Made by a program: the position numbers and the translations under genes. DNA of 16,512 nt, taken from the NCBI GenBank assembly GCA_027366195.1, contig DAHXKW010000101.1:1-16512 (forward strand), written 5' to 3'. Every line of letters starts with the position of its first letter. The first letter of the stretch is position 1. Source of the DNA: Alphaproteobacteria bacterium. GTDB lineage: Bacteria; Pseudomonadota; Alphaproteobacteria; G02398745; G023898745. The notes below the pieces were generated by a model. It saw only the letters and a program-made list of their open reading frames with translations, searched no databases and was not told where the DNA came from. Below, piece by piece: positions 14,236 to 16,512 of this stretch.

Positions 14236-15054
14236 GTGAGATTTAGAAAAACGAAACCATTACGTGTTGTTAATATCCCGAATAGACTCTATATTTGTCT
14301 AACCCTTTTATTTTTAATGTTTTGCGTAAGCGGTCTGGTATCGGGAGTTCAACAGCTACATCAGTATGCCCTGAACACACGTAATCATTTTACGCATTCT
14401 ATCTATATTAATTTTCCGGACCACAACGTAGAGCATTTTGCTGATTTGAATTCATACGCCGATACGATTATGACAGGACTTCAAAAAATCCCGGGTATTA
14501 AAGAGGCTCAGTTGCAAAAAGTTTCCGCGCCTTTTGTTGATCAATATGCTTATCAAATGATTGTAGATATTATTATTAGTGATGAGTTACCTAATCTTAT
14601 GACGCGTCTGAGTCAGTTTTGTAATTCTAGAAATTTAATTTTACAGGGTGTTGGAGAATGTCCTGTTTTTGCGGAAAAAGTTAATTTCTTTATTATGTTA
14701 ATTGGCCTGGTTTTAATTGCTGGTATACTTTATTTCTTTATGACTTTGCTTAATTTAGCTTTGTTTCACGAAAGGCAAAAAATTCATACTCTCCAGTTAA
14801 TGGGGGCTCCATCTCATATGATCGGGTTACTGTTCAGCCAAGAAGTGAGGCGACTAATCATAGGTATGGGAAGTTTTGTGATGCTTATTATGTGTATTGC
14901 TTATGGTATTGTTTATTGGCAAACGCCAACAAAAGTTGCTTTTTGGCAGCAACATGTTTTGTATTTGAATACGGTGGTTATCCCATTATCTGTTGGCTTA
15001 TTTACTTATTTGTTAACCAGAGTTATATTGTATCGCGGAGTTTGTAGGTTTTAG
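14236..15054 (+). CDS. ftsX: Cell division ABC transporter permease FtsX-like protein
   Basis: FtsX with FtsE controls septal peptidoglycan hydrolases. The 272 residues show the FtsX layout: a basic cytoplasmic N-terminus, TM1 at about 17-38, a periplasmic domain of about 110 residues, then TM2 (150-176), a cytoplasmic loop, TM3 (206-228) and TM4 (242-265). The loop HTLQLMGAPSHMIGLLF (184-200) carries the family's LMGA segment, which contacts the ATPase. Sequence conservation is otherwise low, so the assignment rests on topology plus this motif. The start is GTG at 14236, with a TAA five codons upstream and no better choice. ftsE, normally directly upstream and often overlapping, is absent: lpxD lies there in the opposite direction. 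Confidence 0.8.
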   Translation: MRFRKTKPLRVVNIPNRLYICLTLLFLMFCVSGLVSGVQQLHQYALNTRNHFTHSIYINFPDHNVEHFADLNSYADTIMTGLQKIPGIKEAQLQKVSAPFVDQYAYQMIVDIIISDELPNLMTRLSQFCNSRNLILQGVGECPVFAEKVNFFIMLIGLVLIAGILYFFMTLLNLALFHERQKIHTLQLMGAPSHMIGLLFSQEVRRLIIGMGSFVMLIMCIAYGIVYWQTPTKVAFWQQHVLYLNTVVIPLSVGLFTYLLTRVILYRGVCRF

Positions 15055-15058
15055 AACT

Positions 15059-15090
15059 TGTTTTCATGAGGTTTAAAATTCATAAAAACA
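15059..15090. terminator. Imperfect hairpin between ftsX and dnaK
   Basis: Arms 15059-15069 and 15080-15090 pair over 11 bases with one mismatch (TGTTTTCATGA against TCATAAAAACA), leaving a 10-base loop. It begins five bases after each converging stop codon. It could be a bidirectional terminator, though neither side has a good T tail and the stem is A/T-dominated. Confidence 0.3.
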
Positions 15091-15095
15091 GCTTC

Positions 15096-16512
15096 TTAAT
15101 CGCTTGAAGCCTCTCCTTCTACTGTTTGATCATTTTCACTAGAAGCATCGTTTGGTATTTCAGAATTGTCTTCCGCCTGTGATTTATATATTGCTTCACC
15201 TAATTTCATGCTGGCTTGCATTAAAGCGTCTACAGCTGATTGAATCGTATCTTTATCTTCACTATCTAGACACTCTTTGAGTGTTGTTACTTTTTGACGG
15301 ATAGTATTAACCTCTTCCTCTGAAATTTTTGCACTATGTTCATCCAGTTGTTTTTCAGTTTGATGAATCATACTTTCTGCATGATTTCGTATTTCAATCA
15401 AAGCGCGACGCTTCTTATCTTCTTCGGAATTTTGTTCTGCTTCTTGCACCATACGGTTAATTTCATCTTCTGTTAGACCGCTGCTAGCTGTGATAGTGAT
15501 ATGCTGTTGTTTACCGGTGCCTTTATCAGTTGCAGATACATTCAAGATACCATTTGCATCGATATCAAATGTTACCTCAATTTGGGGCATACCACGTGGT
15601 GCTGAAGGAATGCCATCAAGATTAAATTGTCCTAGCAATTTATTGTCCTTCATCAACTCGCGTTCGCCTTGTCCAACAACGATGGTAACGGCTGTTTGAC
15701 CGTCAGCTGCTGTTGAAAAGACCTGGCTTTTCTTTGTAGGAATAGTAGTATTTCGGTCGATTAATCGGGTAAATACCCCCCCTAGAGTTTCGATGCCAAG
15801 GGATAAAGGGGTGACGTCCAGTAAAAGAACATCTGTTACATCGCCTTTAATAATACCACCTTGGATAGCGGCACCCATGGCGACAACCTCATCGGGATTA
15901 ACGCCAGTATGTGGTTCTTTGCCAAATAATCCTTTTACAAATTCACGGACTTTAGGCATGCGGGTCATACCACCGACCAAGATTACTTCGCGGATTTTAT
16001 CTTTAGAAATTCCTGCATCTTTCAAAGCGTTAAGGCAGGGTTGTTTTGTTTTTTCAATTAAAGGTTTAACGAGCTCTTCTAAACGTGCGCGTGTTAATTT
16101 GAACTGTAAGTGTCTTGGACCAGATGCGTCGGCTGTAATAAAGGGGAGATTGACTTCTGTTTCCATTGAAGATGACAATTCAATTTTTGCCTTTTCAGTA
16201 GCTTCTTTCAAACGCTGTAGAGCCAACGTATCTTTACGTAAATCGATCCCTGTATCTTTTTTAAACTCATCAGCAAGTAGGTCAATGATTTTTTGATCAA
16301 AATCTCCACCACCAAGCATCGTATCACCATTGGTTGCTTTTACCTCAAAAACACCATCAGCGATTTCAAGAACAGATACGTCGAATGTACCGCCACCGAG
16401 GTCATATACAACAATATAGCCTTCTTTGTTTTTTTCTGTATCAATACCATAAGCTAAAGCAGCAGCAGTGGGTTCATTGATGATACGCAAGACATCTAAG
16501 CCTGCGATTTTA
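15096..16512 (-). CDS. dnaK: Molecular chaperone DnaK (Hsp70), N-terminus outside window
   Basis: ATP-driven Hsp70 chaperone working with DnaJ and GrpE. About 472 codons are visible; by comparison with E. coli DnaK, roughly the first 150 residues lie beyond the right edge. The visible part begins KIAGLDVLRIINEPTAAALA. It continues through DLGGGTFDVSVLE, GDTMLGGGDFDQ (normally GDTxLGGxDFD), and LVGGMTRMPKVRE, then the linker and start of the substrate domain (LLLDVTPLSLGIETLGG). The helical lid and an acidic Ser/Glu/Asp tail ending EGEASSD finish the protein. The tail lacks the EEVKD-type ending of many bacterial DnaK proteins. The codon at 16490 is TTG, inside the gene, and is not a start. 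dnaJ does not follow: the gene ends 41 bases from converging ftsX. Confidence 0.98.
   Translation of the reverse strand, partial: KIAGLDVLRIINEPTAAALAYGIDTEKNKEGYIVVYDLGGGTFDVSVLEIADGVFEVKATNGDTMLGGGDFDQKIIDLLADEFKKDTGIDLRKDTLALQRLKEATEKAKIELSSSMETEVNLPFITADASGPRHLQFKLTRARLEELVKPLIEKTKQPCLNALKDAGISKDKIREVILVGGMTRMPKVREFVKGLFGKEPHTGVNPDEVVAMGAAIQGGIIKGDVTDVLLLDVTPLSLGIETLGGVFTRLIDRNTTIPTKKSQVFSTAADGQTAVTIVVGQGERELMKDNKLLGQFNLDGIPSAPRGMPQIEVTFDIDANGILNVSATDKGTGKQQHITITASSGLTEDEINRMVQEAEQNSEEDKKRRALIEIRNHAESMIHQTEKQLDEHSAKISEEEVNTIRQKVTTLKECLDSEDKDTIQSAVDALMQASMKLGEAIYKSQAEDNSEIPNDASSENDQTVEGEASSD

Noticed and set aside
15793..16296. A 167-codon plus-strand open frame
   Set aside because: It is the antisense shadow of dnaK, whose motifs are unmistakable on the other strand.
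1..16512. tRNA genes, insertion sequences, CRISPR arrays or att sites around the tra genes
   Set aside because: Gaps are too short and show no cloverleaf. No transposase, spaced direct repeats or flanking terminal repeats were seen.

Overview
The window is AT-rich, gene-dense bacterial DNA. Gaps between genes are never longer than about 180 bases, many neighbouring genes overlap, and TTG or GTG starts are frequent. The gene set (LPS lipid A enzymes, BamE, an S1 protein, an L9 protein with an acidic C-terminal tail, AhpC) points to a Gram-negative alphaproteobacterium. The AT bias, shortened proteins (TpiA, TsaB, five-domain S1), broken-up conserved gene clusters and stray F-type conjugation genes suggest an intracellular lineage such as Holosporales or a relative. 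That placement is inference.

Layout, left to right. (1) 1-1030, minus: the first 343 codons of a TraC/VirB4-type ATPase of an F-type type IV secretion system, running off the left edge. (2) 1211-3444, plus: rpsA and accD, overlapping by ATGA. (3) 3471-6226, minus: recG then tpiA. (4) 6373-7506, plus: an unrecognised lipoprotein made of two copies of one ~162-residue unit. (5) 7462-8437, minus: bamE then tsaB, overlapping. (6) 8523-9304, plus: a 2-Cys peroxiredoxin and a tiny lipoprotein starting on its stop codon. (7) 9374-14111, minus: one tightly packed cluster, lpxD-fabZ-rplI-mltG-gmk-traH, mixing lipid A synthesis, fatty acid synthesis, a ribosomal protein, a peptidoglycan lytic transglycosylase, guanylate kinase and an F-type T4SS assembly protein. 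(8) 14236-15054, plus: an ftsX-like permease without ftsE. (9) 15096-16512, minus: the C-terminal three quarters of dnaK, running off the right edge.

Most genes are housekeeping: envelope building (lpxD, fabZ, accD, bamE, mltG, ftsX), translation (rpsA, rplI, tsaB), DNA repair (recG), glycolysis (tpiA), stress (ahpC, dnaK) and nucleotide metabolism (gmk). The part most worth attention is that two separate F-type T4SS genes, traC and traH, sit about 8 kb apart. Each is alone among housekeeping genes rather than in a tra operon. traH is translationally coupled to gmk and has lost its expected signal peptide. traC has a C7 tract and an ambiguous start. The duplicated lipoprotein is the other candidate for something undescribed. 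No tRNA, rRNA, CRISPR array or insertion sequence was seen.
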